Assembly (NCBI RefSeq): GCF_000317435.1
Contig: NC_019751.1
Coordinates: 5,952,001 to 6,016,000 of the forward strand
DNA from: Calothrix sp. PCC 6303
Lineage (GTDB): Bacteria > Cyanobacteriota > Cyanobacteriia > Cyanobacteriales > Nostocaceae
Reading direction: 5' to 3'
Length of the DNA: 64,000 bases
Under the pieces are notes generated by a model. The model saw only the letters and a list, made by a program, of their open reading frames with translations, did no database searches and was not told where the DNA came from. Below, in pieces: positions 46,319-55,763 of the stretch; positions within the stretch are counted from its first letter, which is position 1, and each line of letters starts with the position of its first letter. Both the position numbers and the translations under genes were made by a program.

Positions 46319-47947
46319 TTATTTCTTAAACTTCCGATCTTTCCAACTCTGGGATTCTTTTGATTTATTTTCATCGGGAGAATTTATAGCTAAATGATCC
46401 ACCTCATTACTTAGCAATGCATCACCCAAAGTTAGTTGTCTAACTTTCGCTACATTTCCTTCACTTACAGCTTCCCGCAAATCCCTTTTTAAATGAGCAT
46501 TTTTAATCGCTTCATCTTGAGAACGAGAACTACTATCAAAACATTTTTCCAAAGCATCATAGATTCCGACGCGACGCGATCGCTTCCGAAACTGATACTC
46601 TGTATCTAGGAGTCTTGCCATCAATTCCAGATGCATTGCATCTCCTTCACAGATTTCTTCCAACACTTCCCACTCATCAGTTCCCAATAAACTGTAACCA
46701 GCACCGGGACGGGGATCAACAAATTCTTCTCCAGTCACTTCTTTATATATGCGGGGTAAACTATCATCAAATTCATGTTTTTCTTCCAGCCAAATTCGGC
46801 GAATCTCGCTCAATTCTTCTATTTGAATTAGAGTTATATTTCGCATTTTTTCTGGTGCTGTACGACGAATTTCAGTTTCTGCTGTCAAAACTCGTCTTAA
46901 CCAATGTTCACGCCAATTTTTAGTATAAGGTCCAGGTATTGGTTCTACAGATATTTCTCCATTTTTGTTCCTTTCAAATAGCTGAACATTACCCCAAATT
47001 CTTCGGAAATCTCGTTTATCACGATCATCTTTAATATCTAATTCATTGCGTATATCTAATAATGGTTGCAACCATTCTTTCTCTTCATCATTTTGAATCA
47101 TTGCCTCCATTGATTTATCTTTACTTACCATTGTACAAACCCAGCAACCGAAGCGAGAGTCTCCACAACTAGGGGTAGAAGTATCAATAACAAGGGGACA
47201 TTCATTATCCGCCGTTGCCCCCCGATACATCGTAAATAAATCTTTGTTATCTATTCCCCAAGGATTTTGCCACTGCATCAGATACATCCAAACTTCATCA
47301 GTTCGCCATTCCTCGATTGGCGTGTAGATAAGAGAATTAGGTAAGCTGGCATTTGGACTTAAGCGATCGCGCACTCTACCAACCTGATGTTTTATCATTG
47401 TTGCAGCACGTTTAGTACTTTCAGCTTTACGGGTTCCCAGGACAACTATTGTTTCTCCGTTTGCCCGTACCATCTCTCGAATAAAATGGTTTGCCGGATT
47501 AATTTTTAAGCGAGAAGTACACCACCGAAACTGATGGCGGGGAGCCGGATAACCTTTCCCAATCAAATTTACCCAAAATGTATCTTCAATAATCGGCTGA
47601 AGTAAATGGGGATATATGGGTACTTGCTGTATTTTGGCGGCATATTGAAGTCCCTCCAACGATTGACGTACCCAGCCTGCAACGATAGGGTTTTCAACCA
47701 GAGTATCCGTGGTAATTACGTGTATTTTCTTATGGTGCTGGGATTTGGGAAGAGATGCGATCGCATTCCAGATCAATTGTAGAATTACCGTTGAGTCTTT
47801 ACCTCCGGAATATCCTACAATCCAAGGAATCTCATCTAAACAATATAATTCTTGGATTTCCTTAGTTAGTGCTGCAATATCTTCGACAAAATCCGCAACA
47901 CTGCGGTTATTTTGCTTTTTACTTCCTGGCTGTTGTGCTGTTGTCAT
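46319..47947 (-). CDS. dndC: Phosphorothioation sulfurtransferase DndC
   Basis: A 542-residue PAPS-reductase-like protein. The PP-loop SGGKDST lies at residues 47-53. The cysteines expected to hold the 4Fe-4S cluster are in NECPLVIDTSTPSCGDSRFG then CWVC (about residues 246-272). DndC activates the DNA backbone with ATP and transfers sulfur delivered by a cysteine desulfurase. The length and the Lys/Ser-rich tail are normal. The promoter must lie in the 227-base gap shared with the divergent dndB-like gene. Confidence 0.92.
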   Translation of the reverse strand: MTTAQQPGSKKQNNRSVADFVEDIAALTKEIQELYCLDEIPWIVGYSGGKDSTVILQLIWNAIASLPKSQHHKKIHVITTDTLVENPIVAGWVRQSLEGLQYAAKIQQVPIYPHLLQPIIEDTFWVNLIGKGYPAPRHQFRWCTSRLKINPANHFIREMVRANGETIVVLGTRKAESTKRAATMIKHQVGRVRDRLSPNASLPNSLIYTPIEEWRTDEVWMYLMQWQNPWGIDNKDLFTMYRGATADNECPLVIDTSTPSCGDSRFGCWVCTMVSKDKSMEAMIQNDEEKEWLQPLLDIRNELDIKDDRDKRDFRRIWGNVQLFERNKNGEISVEPIPGPYTKNWREHWLRRVLTAETEIRRTAPEKMRNITLIQIEELSEIRRIWLEEKHEFDDSLPRIYKEVTGEEFVDPRPGAGYSLLGTDEWEVLEEICEGDAMHLELMARLLDTEYQFRKRSRRVGIYDALEKCFDSSSRSQDEAIKNAHLKRDLREAVSEGNVAKVRQLTLGDALLSNEVDHLAINSPDENKSKESQSWKDRKFKK

Positions 47948-48174
47948 AAGTTTTTATAGCTATTCAACTGCCTTCCCTAATCTTAATACTCAGACTTCAA
48001 AACTCTAAATTTTGATCTAGCTACTTGTAAAACCCCTTTGTCTACAAATACATATCCACAAGAGCAAGCTCTAGTATCACATAAAATTACAGTTTTTAAA
48101 AACTATCTTAATTATGCCTCACTTGTGTATATATTTAATGGGTGCCAAAATCTTGACTTCTGAAATATTACTTT

Positions 48175-49785
48175 ATGATTTCTCGCAAATCTGACCCCAT
48201 ATCTGATATTTTTAACCAGTACACTGATTTAGAAGAGAGGAATAAAAGACTACTGTCTTTAATCTTAGATCAGTATCTCAACTCTGGAAAAATGCTTCCA
48301 GTTGAAAAAACAGAAATGGGCGGTACGGAAGCTTATGTAGGCTCTATTACATTAGAATGGTTCGCATCCAATATTGATTTCGCATCACACTTAGACCTAC
48401 TTCACCATAAGTATAATCCCCAAACCGATAATATCGAGATTGACGCAGATAGTATCGATGAAATTCAGCAACGTCCCCTCGATTGGTCGCGTCAAGCAGC
48501 TTTGGTACAATATTTAGCATCACGAAAACACCACAAATTTCCACCAGTTTTGGTTGTGGTGAGTCAACCCTGGGTAGACAATCCCCAAGCTACAGAGTGG
48601 GATAGTCATGGGAAAGCAACTAAATCCACCATTGAATTTACACCTCTTGATAGTGAAGGAAAGCTTGGTTTACTGAACCTCACAGTCGAGAATATCACAA
48701 TTCATGCCCTAGATGGACAACATCGGTTGATGGGTGTACAAGGTTTAATGGAATTGCTGAAAAATAAAAAACTCAAACGTTATAAAAAAGACAAAAATAA
48801 AGAAGATAAAACTTCTACTGAAAGTTTTATTACTATCGACAATTTAATTGATCAATTTAACATTTCCCACGATTATATCAAAAGTCTCCCACAAGAAAAA
48901 ATTGGCATTGAATTTATTTCCGCAGTCGTAGCAGGAGAAACCCGTGAAGGAGCAAGGAGACGAGTACGTTCAATATTTGTTCATGTCAATCTCATGGCAA
49001 CACCTTTAACTAAGGGACAATTAACACAGTTAGATGAAGATGATGGATTTTCCATAATTGCCAGAAAAATTGCAGTCACCCATCCTTTATTAGAACAGAA
49101 AGAAGCTCGAAAACCTCGCGTTAATTGGAATAGCGCTACAGTTGCCACAAATTCTACAGTTTTGACGACATTGCAAGCAATCAAAGAAATGTCAGAACGC
49201 TATTTAGGACAAAAGTTTCCCCATTGGAAGCAAGAAAAAGGTTTAATTTCTATGCGTCCTGAAGATGAGGAGTTAACAGAGGGAATTGCTGAATTTCACC
49301 AGCTTTTCGATTATTTAGCAAGTTTATCTAGCTACAAAGTATTGGAAGAGGAAACCACACCCGCATTAAGAAAGTTCAGCTTTGAAAAAGATGGTGGTGA
49401 AGGAAACATGTTATTTCGTCCTGTGGGACAAGTTGCATTAGTACAAGCTTTGGGAATTTTAGTTTTTAAAAAAGGTTTATCCTTAGAAAAAATCTTTAAG
49501 AAGTTACGAAAGTTTGACAAGCAAGGTGGATTTAGTAATATTGAACTTCCCAATTCCCTTTGGTATGGGGTTTTGTATGACCCCAATCGGAAGCGAATAT
49601 CAGTTGCCGGAAAAGATTTAGCTGCAAAGTTAGTGATCTATATCTTAGGCGGGATGAAAGATGGAATGGAACATGCTGAGTTGAGGAGATGTTTGGCAAA
49701 AGCTAGAACATTTGAGAATCAGACAATTAGCTTTGAAGGGAAAATAGTGGAACCTAAAGATGTTGGACTTCCAGAGATTTTATAG
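48175..49785 (+). CDS. dndB: DndB-like DGQHR-domain protein
   Basis: A 536-residue protein with the DGQHR motif in ALDGQHRLMGVQ (about residues 179-184) and the following GIEFISAVVAGE and FVHVNLMATPLTKGQL region typical of the DGQHR family. DndB represses the dnd operon in studied bacteria. This copy is well above the usual DndB length of about 360, carries a Lys-rich insert (KLKRYKKDKNKEDKT) and a long C-terminal extension. It is transcribed divergently from dndC-dndD, an arrangement that fits a regulator. It may instead be one of the larger phosphorothioation-linked DGQHR proteins. Confidence 0.8.
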   Translation: MISRKSDPISDIFNQYTDLEERNKRLLSLILDQYLNSGKMLPVEKTEMGGTEAYVGSITLEWFASNIDFASHLDLLHHKYNPQTDNIEIDADSIDEIQQRPLDWSRQAALVQYLASRKHHKFPPVLVVVSQPWVDNPQATEWDSHGKATKSTIEFTPLDSEGKLGLLNLTVENITIHALDGQHRLMGVQGLMELLKNKKLKRYKKDKNKEDKTSTESFITIDNLIDQFNISHDYIKSLPQEKIGIEFISAVVAGETREGARRRVRSIFVHVNLMATPLTKGQLTQLDEDDGFSIIARKIAVTHPLLEQKEARKPRVNWNSATVATNSTVLTTLQAIKEMSERYLGQKFPHWKQEKGLISMRPEDEELTEGIAEFHQLFDYLASLSSYKVLEEETTPALRKFSFEKDGGEGNMLFRPVGQVALVQALGILVFKKGLSLEKIFKKLRKFDKQGGFSNIELPNSLWYGVLYDPNRKRISVAGKDLAAKLVIYILGGMKDGMEHAELRRCLAKARTFENQTISFEGKIVEPKDVGLPEIL

Positions 49786-49873
49786 TTTTTTTACTTGCAT
49801 TTAGGAAAGCAAAATCAAGATTGACTATCGAATGTCAGTCAATTTATAATTTCCTGCTTTACATAAAGAGTGA

Positions 49874-50116
49874 TTATCCTATTTTATGATTTTCTCGATG
49901 CCAATCAATAGCGCTTTTATCTGGTATATATTCTTTTTTGATGGGCAGTAATATTTCCTTACCATGATATTTTGTCAATGGAATAGTTGTCATATCTTGA
50001 TCTATATTTAAACTTTCTTCTTGAAAATTTTCAGAGGAAATAACTAAATACTTCTCATTACTTACTTTTTTAATTCCAAAGTAACCATTATCGAAAGCCC
50101 AATGATGATTGATTTT
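49874..50116 (-). pseudogene. C-terminal remnant of an HNH endonuclease
   Basis: An 80-codon open stretch with no start codon; it follows an in-frame TAA. It begins INHHWAFDNGYFGI, which matches the second half of an HNH_2 domain (the -HH-x-x-FD-x-G- part), and ends IDWHRENHKIG. The first half of the domain, with its CxxC-type and first His elements, is missing. It sits 24 bases beyond the stop of the Dnd-associated gene upstream on the same strand. A plausible origin is a phosphorothioate-dependent HNH restriction enzyme of this island, cut down by deletion. Confidence 0.6.
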
Positions 50117-50139
50117 TTATGAATATTGATCTATGTATT

Positions 50140-50619
50140 TCAAGACATGAATTTAGTTAAATCAAATTCCTCTTCTGACATTTCCTCACCTTGATGACTA
50201 CGTTCATAACTCAACATCAAAACAATTCTTTCAGTATAATCAACCGCACCTCGTAACTCATTTTGCAAAATATCTAAACCACCATTCGCATATTCCTCAA
50301 ATATGTGATTTCTTAACAATTCCTTATTCTCTTCATGTACCGATAAAATTTTGATATCTTGGGTTTTTGTCACACTTAATAGCTTAATTACCCAATCATA
50401 TCCCCTAGAAATAAAAACCTCTACTCCAATTGGTCCTGGTTCTCTTTTAGAAATTTCTCCTAGGGGGACTCGTTTTTTATATTTTGCACCCAAGGAAGCT
50501 GCAAATACAATGACATCAGCGAAGGTTTGAAAGGGTCCAGTTTGCCCATCACCTGATGTTAATGATTTCACTAATTCTGCTTTATCTTTTGCAACCCGAA
50601 TTCTGCCTATTTCCAGCAT
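50140..50619 (-). CDS. DNA phosphorothioation-associated protein 4-like
   Basis: A 159-residue protein starting MLEIGRIRVAKDKAELVKSL with GPFQTFADVIVFAASLGAKY in the middle, and an acidic tail (GEEMSEEEFDLTKF). I match it from memory to the Dnd-associated protein 4 family, small proteins linked to phosphorothioation and its restriction branch. Its biochemical role is not known to me. It follows the second DndD-like gene by 153 bases and precedes the HNH remnant, as the last intact gene of a leftward operon. Confidence 0.7.
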   Translation of the reverse strand: MLEIGRIRVAKDKAELVKSLTSGDGQTGPFQTFADVIVFAASLGAKYKKRVPLGEISKREPGPIGVEVFISRGYDWVIKLLSVTKTQDIKILSVHEENKELLRNHIFEEYANGGLDILQNELRGAVDYTERIVLMLSYERSHQGEEMSEEEFDLTKFMS

Positions 50620-50772
50620 ACTTTTGGTAGATATTGATTAATAATAAATTAAGATAATTGGGCTGAAATGGTTCGTGACGCTACAAATATTCTAACTGCG
50701 TACAAAAATTATTAAAGCGTCACACACCCTACAATAAAAAATGTGCCAGTTGCGTAAGTCCTAGTCTCATCT

Positions 50773-52848
50773 CTAAAAATCATTTTCCCTCACTTCCATA
50801 ATTTCAGTATATTCAAACTCGCTAGGACTTTGTTTAACTAAAGGATATCTTTCTCCTTTGATTTCTATATAATCTTGTTCACAATTAGGTTTAGATGAGT
50901 AATAGGTGAGTACATATTCTCTTCCAACTCGCTGCTTCATCTCTGCTTCTACTTTTCCTCTCCATTGAGTTTTTGTAACCAAGACAATTAACTGATTTGC
51001 CATTCGGGGAATTATTTTCGCAATTTGCCGACGGTTAATTTCATCTAAACTACCGAAGGGTGAATCCATGACGATGGGAAATGTGCTGCTTTCGGGAAGC
51101 ATTAACATTTTTTGCTTTTCACTCCATTCGCGGACTCGATCGATAATACTACTAATAAATGAAAGGCTGAGAATCTGGTTTTGACCTGTGGAAGCTGCTA
51201 CTGGTAATTCAATTCCGGAGGTGTTTTCAATTAGTGTTAGTTCGTATTTATCGTTGATTTTGGGAATATAGGGTGTAACTGATATTTCACTAAATATTTC
51301 TTGAACTTTTTTCTCCAATTGGATACGAAATTGCTGTTCTTGACGAGATTTGACTTCAGCTAATCTTTCAATCGCATCTTGAGTTGCGGAAATCCGACGC
51401 TGTGCTAAGGTTTGACGATCTTCATTTAATTTCTGTCGAGATATTTGCTTATTTAGATTTTCTAATTCTGTTTGATAGGTTTCATTTCTCTGCTGATTTC
51501 TACCTTGTTCTAGTGTTAAATCAGTGATTTTTGCTTCAATATCCTCCAAGCGTTTCTGAAGATTACGAATTTCTTCACTGGGATCTTTTCTGAGGATGTC
51601 TTGAATATTATCTAATTCTGTTTCTATTTGAGAGATTGTTTCTCGGAATTTACCAATTTCTACTTGTTCTTTGTCTAATTCTTCCCAAAATATTACAGAC
51701 TGTTTATCGATTTCATCAACTTGAGAACCCATGCGGATAGTGGTTGCTTCGACTATTGATGAACCTGCTTGATTGAGTAATTTACTCACATTTTGATGTC
51801 CATGGGTTCCGGAGGTTAAATCTGCACCACAGATGCATTTTTGTGAGTTGAGTAAATCTTGGACAAATTCACGGGAGATTCCTGCTTTTAGTTCTCCATT
51901 TTGTTTGAGGTTGTCGATTATATACCGAAAATTGGCTGTGGTTTCTCCCAAAAGTACTGTGTAACCCCTGGTGGAAATTATGCGTTTGATGTTTTCTCGA
52001 CTTTTCCTCAGTTGTTCTTGATAAACTTGCTTTTGATTTTCTAAGCTTTGTCTCTTTTCTTGGAGATTTTTTGCTGAATCTAATTCTCGTAAATGACTAC
52101 TGGCTGTTTTCTTTAAGGTTTGTTGATTTTCAATTTCCTGAAGTATTTCATTTTGTCTATTTTTAATCGTTTCTAATTCTAAGTCGATTTTATTCTGCTG
52201 TTTCAGTAGTTGTTTAATTCCCGAATCACCAATTGCCTTCAAATCATTTTCTAAGGTTTTCTTTGCTTCTGCTAAATGCTTGATAGAACGGTTAATTACT
52301 TCTACACCCAATAGCATCTTTGTTGCTTCGGCAATTTCAGCTTTTTTATCGCTACGAACGATTTGTTCAATCCGTTCGCCATCAAAAAAGAAATACTGGT
52401 GTAAACTACTTGGTAGTATCTGATTAATGATGACTTCTGGTTGCTGAGATGGGATTAACCAGCGTCCATCATCACCTGCAAACTGCATGTATAACTCGGT
52501 TTTACCTGCATCAATGTCATTTTCTGCTTTATATACTCGACATTGACGTTTGACAAGATAACGTTTGTTGTCGTGTTCCCATGCTAACTCTACCCAACAT
52601 TGTACAGGTTCGTTGTTTTGCGCTTGTGCGATCGCACGTTTGTTTACAAGCTGTTCTGTCGATGCAAATGCCGCGCTAAACCTCTCATACAGTACCCATG
52701 TAAAAGCATTCAGTAAGCTGGTTTTCCCTGCACCGTTATTACCATGTATTACCGTTGTGTTGGTGATATCACTATCTGCCAACATAATTTCTGGTGTGAT
52801 ACCATAAAACGAGCGAAAATTACAAAGCTTGATGGAAATTAGCTTCAT
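50773..52848 (-). CDS. Second DndD/SMC-like ATPase
   Basis: A 691-residue ATPase: Walker A HGNNGAGKTSLLNAFTWVLY (residues 35-54), DGERIEQIVRSDKKAEI, long coiled coil (about 190-520), and Walker B SSTFPIVMDSPFGSLDEINR near residue 605. A CICGAD segment in the middle of the coil (about residue 341) resembles a zinc hook, as in Rad50. It is a paralogue of the dndD product rather than a duplicate; they share only motif-level likeness. The start overlaps the stop of the 57-residue gene upstream (ATGA), so the two are translationally coupled. A restriction-side role in the island is inferred from its companions. Confidence 0.82.
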   Translation of the reverse strand: MKLISIKLCNFRSFYGITPEIMLADSDITNTTVIHGNNGAGKTSLLNAFTWVLYERFSAAFASTEQLVNKRAIAQAQNNEPVQCWVELAWEHDNKRYLVKRQCRVYKAENDIDAGKTELYMQFAGDDGRWLIPSQQPEVIINQILPSSLHQYFFFDGERIEQIVRSDKKAEIAEATKMLLGVEVINRSIKHLAEAKKTLENDLKAIGDSGIKQLLKQQNKIDLELETIKNRQNEILQEIENQQTLKKTASSHLRELDSAKNLQEKRQSLENQKQVYQEQLRKSRENIKRIISTRGYTVLLGETTANFRYIIDNLKQNGELKAGISREFVQDLLNSQKCICGADLTSGTHGHQNVSKLLNQAGSSIVEATTIRMGSQVDEIDKQSVIFWEELDKEQVEIGKFRETISQIETELDNIQDILRKDPSEEIRNLQKRLEDIEAKITDLTLEQGRNQQRNETYQTELENLNKQISRQKLNEDRQTLAQRRISATQDAIERLAEVKSRQEQQFRIQLEKKVQEIFSEISVTPYIPKINDKYELTLIENTSGIELPVAASTGQNQILSLSFISSIIDRVREWSEKQKMLMLPESSTFPIVMDSPFGSLDEINRRQIAKIIPRMANQLIVLVTKTQWRGKVEAEMKQRVGREYVLTYYSSKPNCEQDYIEIKGERYPLVKQSPSEFEYTEIMEVRENDF

Positions 52849-53018
52849 TTGATAGCTTCTTTAATAATTATTAAAATATCTTCATTAATGTGACTTAAGC
52901 TTTTTTTATCAAGACGACTTTTTTCTAAATGCCATACTCGCTCAATTATTTGCTTTACTTCTGGTGGAGCATTTCTAATGGGTTCTTGAACATCGTTGAG
53001 ATTCTTTTCTGTTTCCAT
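52845..53018 (-). CDS. Small 57-residue protein coupled to the SMC-like ATPase
   Basis: A short gene: METEKNLNDVQEPIRNAPPE, then VKQIIERVWHLEKSRLD and a basic end. It is helical and charged. Its TGA overlaps the ATG of the next gene in ATGA, the signature of tight coupling. Small proteins in this position are known beside such ATPases in phosphorothioation islands; one would expect a fixed partner or adaptor for the ATPase. The Shine-Dalgarno sequence is weak, and the gene is too short for many gene finders. Confidence 0.7.
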   Translation of the reverse strand: METEKNLNDVQEPIRNAPPEVKQIIERVWHLEKSRLDKKSLSHINEDILIIIKEAIK

Positions 53019-53737
53019 GGTTCCAAAGTGTTTTTAAATTGTAATTCTTCTGTGATATTTATTCTATCCGTGAATATTTTGTAGCTAAATTAACTATCTT
53101 GTGAGCATTGAGCTAATTTGAAAAGTCCAAGGTTTATACCGATTAAAAAAATTATTGCAACACGGAGATAATCTGGAGGGATTTAGCACTCATAAACTCC
53201 TAATAACCGATTTTTTACATTCTTTCTTCAAATTATTATATTCAGCAGGGTAAGAGGTTAAAGCTTAGGCAATTGTAATTAAAAAGTGGACTTTGAAATT
53301 GCTGCTTTGGGATGATGTAAAATCCTAGTAGATTATATAAGTTCTCTAGATATTAATTTAAACTGAAATCATCTCTGAATATATGCAGTTTACTTAAAGA
53401 CTCTTAAAGATTTATCAAAGTCATGAAAAATCTAATATAAACTAATACGGTTCAGATAGAACTAAAAATCTTATATAAACCTCCTCTATTTTGAGAACCA
53501 TAGTTTATGACTCCAGATTGTGAGTAGGCGTAGCCAGCCCTACGGGCTTATACTAGTCTGCGACAAGCCGCTATGTCGTAAGATGACATGCTATGCTACG
53601 CGTCTACCTTACCTCGGAATGACAAAACTCCACTTTTCATAATGGATGAGGTTTAGATTTAGCAATGCTATGTCTCTACAGCAAAAAAATATTATGATTA
53701 GAATCTTAACTGAGCCGTATTTACTATAAAGCAGAAT
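53019..53737. repeat. Repeat-rich gap inside the Dnd island
   Basis: About 720 bases between the helicase stop and the 57-residue gene. Most is AT-rich; 53515-53640 is denser DNA with GTAGGCGTAGCCAGCC and GACATGCTATGCTACGCG palindromic pieces of the dispersed Nostoc repeat type. No gene is seen. The promoter of the 57-residue gene operon should be at the left end of this gap. Confidence 0.5.
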
Positions 53738-55231
53738 TTAAATATCCATTAAATCGTATTGTTTTTGTAACTTCAATAATTGCATCCTTGCTTCTCCAGC
53801 ATTATCAGCTAAGTCAGCAAATTCCACAAATCTTTTCAACTCTTTTTTCAATAAATTACGTTCGACTTCTAAGGTTTTTCGGTCTAAATCTGGAGGAACA
53901 ACAATCATATCAAAAATAGTTGCTCGTTCTTTGCTAGGATGTGGACGTAAAACCCTACCTCGACGCTGAATAAATTGACGTGGATTTCCGGAACTTGATA
54001 GAATTACTGCTGTTTGAATTGCCGGAATATCGACACCTTCATCTAAACAACGAATTGCCACTAAACCTTGTAATTCTCCACTTTCAAATTGACGACGTAA
54101 GGTTTCTCTTTCTAATAATGATGTCTGTGCAGTGTATGTGCTGACGCGATAATTAAGTTCATTTCCGAGAATCTTCGCAACTGCTTTTAATTGTTGTAAA
54201 TTACTCTGTTCAGATTCTAAGGAAGCATCACTACAATAAAATAAGGTATGACTTGTTTCTCGACGATTTTTCATTAGTTGACGCAAAGCAGATAATTTAT
54301 TTTCCGCAGCACCAATTAATCTGGCTCTTTGCATTAATAATGGAGTTAAATCTTCGGTTTCGGTGAATTTATCTAAGGTACTATTTTCTTGCTGTCGGTA
54401 TTGTAATGCTTTGCCGATTTTAGAAGTAATTCTTGAATAGGCAAGACTTTCAGACTCTGTTAATTGGACAAAAAGAGGATAGTATAAATAATGTACTAAT
54501 GCCCCTTGCTTAATTGCATCTTTTAAAGTGAATTCAGGTTGAATTACAGCCCCAAAGTAATTTATAATTGACTGAGTGCCATCTTCATCAAAATATCTTT
54601 CCGGTGTTGCTGATAAAGCTAAACGTAAACCTACAAGTCTAGGTAGGCTTTCTTCGAGTTTTGGTGAACCTAAATTATGAGCTTCATCCCCAATAATTAA
54701 AGTTCGTTGAGGAAAATATTTAAGTTGACTTTGAAAACCTGGAGAAATTAAAGTTGAGTTGGTGGTAATTACTGTTAAAAATGCTTGAGAACCAGAATTT
54801 ATGTTATAAAGCTGAGTTACTAATTGATTTTGCCAACTGCGGACATTCTCAAATGCTAGAACTGGTTGTAAATTAAACTTTTGACATTCCCTTTCCCACT
54901 GATTAACCAGATGACGGTAGGGACAAACTACAATTAAAACTTGCAGATTAATTTGACGATAAAGTTCACAAGTTATTGCTAATGCTGTAATTGTTTTGCC
55001 GCTACCTGTTGCCATTTTCAAGGTACCTCTACCATTGTTAGCAAACCAGTTAGTAATTGCTTGTTGTTGATAGTTTCGCAGGTGTAAATTTAGGGGTATT
55101 TGGGGGATTCCGGGTGATGCTTGAGTGCGATAGTTTCCCTTAGCTTCCTTGACTATGGAAAGTTGAGTTGAAAGTTGAAATATTGGTGCTTGATTATCTT
55201 GATGCTGTCCCTGATTTTTAACTACGTACAT
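53738..55231 (-). CDS. DNA phosphorothioation system restriction helicase (TIGR04095-like)
   Basis: A 497-residue superfamily 2 helicase. Q-motif region NYQQQAITNW, Walker A MATGSGKTITALA (about residues 74-86), DEAH box IIGDEAHNLGSP, motif III LALSATPERYF, motif V RCLDEGVDIPAIQTAVIL and motif VI FIQRRGRVLRP are all present. The size and Dnd context match the family named phosphorothioation system restriction enzyme. No nuclease domain is visible within it, so cutting must come from a partner. It is the first gene of the leftward series but lies 720 bases ahead of the 57-residue gene, so a shared transcript is doubtful. Confidence 0.85.
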   Translation of the reverse strand: MYVVKNQGQHQDNQAPIFQLSTQLSIVKEAKGNYRTQASPGIPQIPLNLHLRNYQQQAITNWFANNGRGTLKMATGSGKTITALAITCELYRQINLQVLIVVCPYRHLVNQWERECQKFNLQPVLAFENVRSWQNQLVTQLYNINSGSQAFLTVITTNSTLISPGFQSQLKYFPQRTLIIGDEAHNLGSPKLEESLPRLVGLRLALSATPERYFDEDGTQSIINYFGAVIQPEFTLKDAIKQGALVHYLYYPLFVQLTESESLAYSRITSKIGKALQYRQQENSTLDKFTETEDLTPLLMQRARLIGAAENKLSALRQLMKNRRETSHTLFYCSDASLESEQSNLQQLKAVAKILGNELNYRVSTYTAQTSLLERETLRRQFESGELQGLVAIRCLDEGVDIPAIQTAVILSSSGNPRQFIQRRGRVLRPHPSKERATIFDMIVVPPDLDRKTLEVERNLLKKELKRFVEFADLADNAGEARMQLLKLQKQYDLMDI

Positions 55232-55273
55232 CGTAAATAAAAGCTGTTGGTAAAATTGATTAGTTCTCAGTTA

Positions 55274-55352
55274 ATACCAATTCAAATAACCTTTGCGACT
55301 CATCAATGGTTGTTTACCCCTCCTGTGTGTCGCATTATTTTTGAAAATGGTA
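55274..55352. mobile_element. MITE-like element of the AATACCAA family, copy 3 (short)
   Basis: The left end ATACCAATTCAAATAACC, with TTGCGAC, and the right end GTCGCATTATTTTTGAAAAT-GGTA are an inverted pair matching the 37017-37119 element; the centre is shorter. The remainder of the 55232-55763 gap is AT-rich without a gene. Confidence 0.5.
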
Positions 55353-55763
55353 AAAATTCTTAGAGATTATAATTGCCACAAAGTGATTTATGGCAACTAT
55401 AATCTACCAAAATACACCAGATAAACTTGAAAAATGATATGTGGTGAAGCCCTAGATATGAACTTAGGATACTTCAACAGATAATGGATTCATTGGATAG
55501 GTTATGATGTGATTTGTTAGATTCATCATCAATCAAGTAAAGGTAGTCTAAATAATTAGAATTAATTCAAAATAGTGATTTTTTGGATATTCTGAAAGAA
55601 GCTTTTTCCTTCCATTATTATACCCATTAAAAAGAAACTACTTTAATTGTGAGTAATTATTCAAACCCAATATTCATGATTGATTCTAGAGATAAAATAT
55701 CAACATAACCAATTATGCAAACATGTTACTGGAGTATCTAGAGGTGGTTAAACGATTGAGAAT

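Noticed and set aside
50773-52848. Idea that the second ATPase is simply a duplicated dndD
   Set aside because: It shares only ATPase motifs with the gene at 44273, has a CxC hook-like site that the other lacks and is coupled to a different small partner.
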